Under the pieces are notes generated by a model, which was not told the DNA's origin, made no database searches, and saw nothing but the letters and a program-made list of their open reading frames with translations. 27,243 nucleotides of DNA from positions 1-27,243 of the forward strand of contig JAVBOP010000151.1 of the NCBI GenBank assembly GCA_031550405.1. The letters are read 5' to 3'. The stretch is from JAVBOP01 sp031550405. GTDB taxonomy: Bacteria; Bacteroidota; Ignavibacteria; Kapaibacteriales; UBA2268. Position numbers and translations under genes: made by a program. How positions within the stretch are numbered: position 1 is the first letter of the stretch; the number at the start of each line of letters is the position of its first letter. Shown here piece after piece: positions 26,478-27,243 of the stretch.

Positions 26478-26726
26478 ATGAGTAAAAACCCCTCTTTGAA
26501 AGTAGCAGCTGATGACGCTGGAAAAATTAAAGTATCTTATAAAGGTAAAAGAAAAGAAATACCTGCGGTAATTTTCACTGAATCAGAAATTGAAAAACTT
26601 TTTGAAGGAATTAATTTTACCGTCACAACTGCTAAAAATAATATTAAAAGTAAAAGTAATAAATTTAAATTATTCTTTGATATCATAAGTGTTTTATCAA
26701 GAAAGAATGCCATATTTAAAAAATAA
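26478..26726 (+). CDS. Small protein paired with the GAF-like membrane protein
   Basis: This is an 82-residue protein of unknown family. The N-terminal part (SLKVAADDAGKIKVSYKGKR) looks beta-stranded, then comes IFTESEIEKLFEGINF and a lysine-rich C-terminus. There is no signal peptide or membrane helix. It starts 17 bases after the GAF gene and shares its AT-rich codon use, so it is probably translated from the same message. It overlaps tail-to-tail with a short minus-strand frame at 26716-26868. Confidence 0.6.
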   Translation: MSKNPSLKVAADDAGKIKVSYKGKRKEIPAVIFTESEIEKLFEGINFTVTTAKNNIKSKSNKFKLFFDIISVLSRKNAIFKK

Positions 26727-26868
26727 GTATTTTTAGTTCGATTATGAATTCACTTTTCGCTTTTGATTTGGCTTTTGGTATGCCAAAAGCTGTATTCTTC
26801 TCACCTTGTGCAAAAAGTGAAAATGTGTATAGAAAAATGAAAATAGTAATTATTAGTTTCTTGTACAT
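26716..26868 (-). pseudogene. Truncated secreted-protein gene (signal peptide remnant)
   Basis: The ATG at 26868 opens a textbook signal peptide (MYKKLIITIFIFLYTFSLFA, cleaved before QGEKNT). The mature part lasts only about 30 residues, the last of which (IIELKILIF) look random, and stops at 26716 inside the end of the 82-residue plus-strand gene. I read this as the 5' end of a gene whose remainder was lost where the GAF cassette now lies. A 50-residue secreted peptide is the alternative. Confidence 0.5.
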
Positions 26869-26904
26869 GGGCATATATTGAGTTTCAAAAATAACAGGAT
26901 TTAT

Positions 26905-26938
26905 TAAAAAGAAACCCTATTAAATTGTTAATAGGGTT
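26905..26938 (-). terminator. Minus-strand terminator hairpin
   Basis: AACCCTATTA (26913-26922) pairs perfectly with TAATAGGGTT (26929-26938) around a 6-base loop. On the minus strand it is followed by TCTTTTT. It lies 16 bases after the stop of the gene fragment at 26954-27088. Confidence 0.7.
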
Positions 26939-26953
26939 ATATTGGTTATTTGT

Positions 26954-27088
26954 TTATCCTGCTATTCCAAAGCCAACCAATTTATATTTGCCATTTCTTG
27001 AGGCAAAATCATAATATATACTACTTTCGTTGATGTCCCAATCATCATCATCATCAATATACCAACTCCTTGCAGTATTAATAATTAC
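26954..27088 (-). pseudogene. C-terminal fragment of an unidentified gene
   Basis: This is a 44-codon open frame without a start, just after an in-frame TAG, reading ARSWYIDDDDDWDINESSIY then YDFASRNGKYKLVGFGIAG before TAA. It is protein-like and properly followed by a terminator, so it is the true end of a gene. Its upstream part is missing. The break falls within about 15 bases of the right copy of the 26-bp direct repeat. KYKLVGFGIAG faintly resembles FG-GAP repeats, which is not enough for a call. Confidence 0.5.
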
Positions 27089-27102
27089 CTATAAATATTT
27101 TC

Positions 27103-27128
27103 GGGAATTATATACAAAGTTACAGTAA
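27103..27128 (+). repeat. Right copy of the 26-bp direct repeat
   Basis: This copy is identical to 25360-25385, 1,743 bases away, in the same orientation. It lies just beyond the broken end of the minus-strand gene fragment. Confidence 0.75.
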
Positions 27129-27154
27129 CTCAAAATTACCAATCTTTAAGATAC

Positions 27155-27185
27155 AAAAAGGCCAACTATTTTTAGTTGGCTTTTT
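27155..27185. terminator. Strong bidirectional terminator
   Basis: GCCAACTA (27161-27168) pairs with TAGTTGGC (27173-27180) around TTTT. The flanks AAAAA and TTTTT extend the stem and give a T run on both strands. It probably ends a minus-strand gene lying to the right of the window. After it no feature is visible to the edge. Confidence 0.8.
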
Positions 27186-27243
27186 ACTCTTCTCTATACA
27201 TTTTTAATTCGCAGATGACCTTAAAATAGGATAAAGATAACCT

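Noticed and set aside
26771..26790. GCTTTTGG / CCAAAAGC hairpin as a terminator for the 82-residue gene
   Set aside because: It lacks a following T run on the plus strand and lies in the signal-peptide frame of the minus strand.
26744..26881. Plus-strand 45-codon frame (MNSLFAFDLAFG...)
   Set aside because: It overlaps the minus-strand frame with a clear signal peptide, which is far more protein-like.

Overview
The window looks like the chromosome of an AT-rich, Gram-negative member of the Bacteroidota/FCB group (Bacteroidetes, Ignavibacteria or Kapabacteria type). Three large secreted proteins end in type IX secretion (T9SS) C-terminal sorting domains, one promoter fits the Bacteroidota -33 TTG / -7 TAnnTTTG pattern, and lipoprotein and IgGFc-binding/HYDIN-like surface proteins are present. 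No rRNA, tRNA or CRISPR array was seen. All family calls were made by eye from motifs, without database searches.

Region 1 (1-7,200, all minus strand) is a defence and mobile-element region. It starts with a REP-associated tyrosine transposase (RAYT, running off the left edge). Next come a GHKL-ATPase protein with a C-terminal PD-(D/E)XK-like nuclease motif, a single-chain MmeI-like restriction-modification enzyme, a DUF6155-like protein and a wrecked mcrB gene. Eight short palindromes beginning with GTAG lie only in this region. One is inside the RAYT gene, two are just upstream of it, and five are inside the restriction enzyme gene. All eight point the same way. The six intragenic copies are in frame and are read as peptides of about 12 residues ending in VST or VSTEN.

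Region 2 (7,200-12,400, minus) holds a small lipoprotein and a 1,499-residue secreted protein with an IgGFc-binding-like head, HYDIN/choice-of-anchor-D repeats, a cohesin-like domain and a T9SS tail. Region 3 (12,400-16,300) has recJ on the plus strand behind a good predicted promoter, then mannose-1-phosphate guanylyltransferase on the minus strand. Next to it lie the last codons of an outer-membrane-type protein and a decayed IS5-like transposase.

Region 4 (16,900-23,300, minus) runs GT2 glycosyltransferase, secreted GH51 arabinofuranosidase-like enzyme, MmcQ/YjbR protein, then a 955-residue T9SS protein that is a clear relative of the 1,499-residue one. The first three are separated by only 1-5 bases. 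Region 5 (23,300-27,243) has a four-helix membrane protein of unknown function with its own terminator. It is followed by a very AT-rich two-gene cassette (a two-helix membrane GAF-like protein plus an 82-residue protein) lying, with fragments of other genes, between two exact 26-bp direct repeats.

The most notable signals are the RAYT/REP system writing in-frame peptide cassettes into a restriction enzyme and into its own transposase, the GHKL-nuclease fusion beside that enzyme, and the repeat-flanked GAF cassette.
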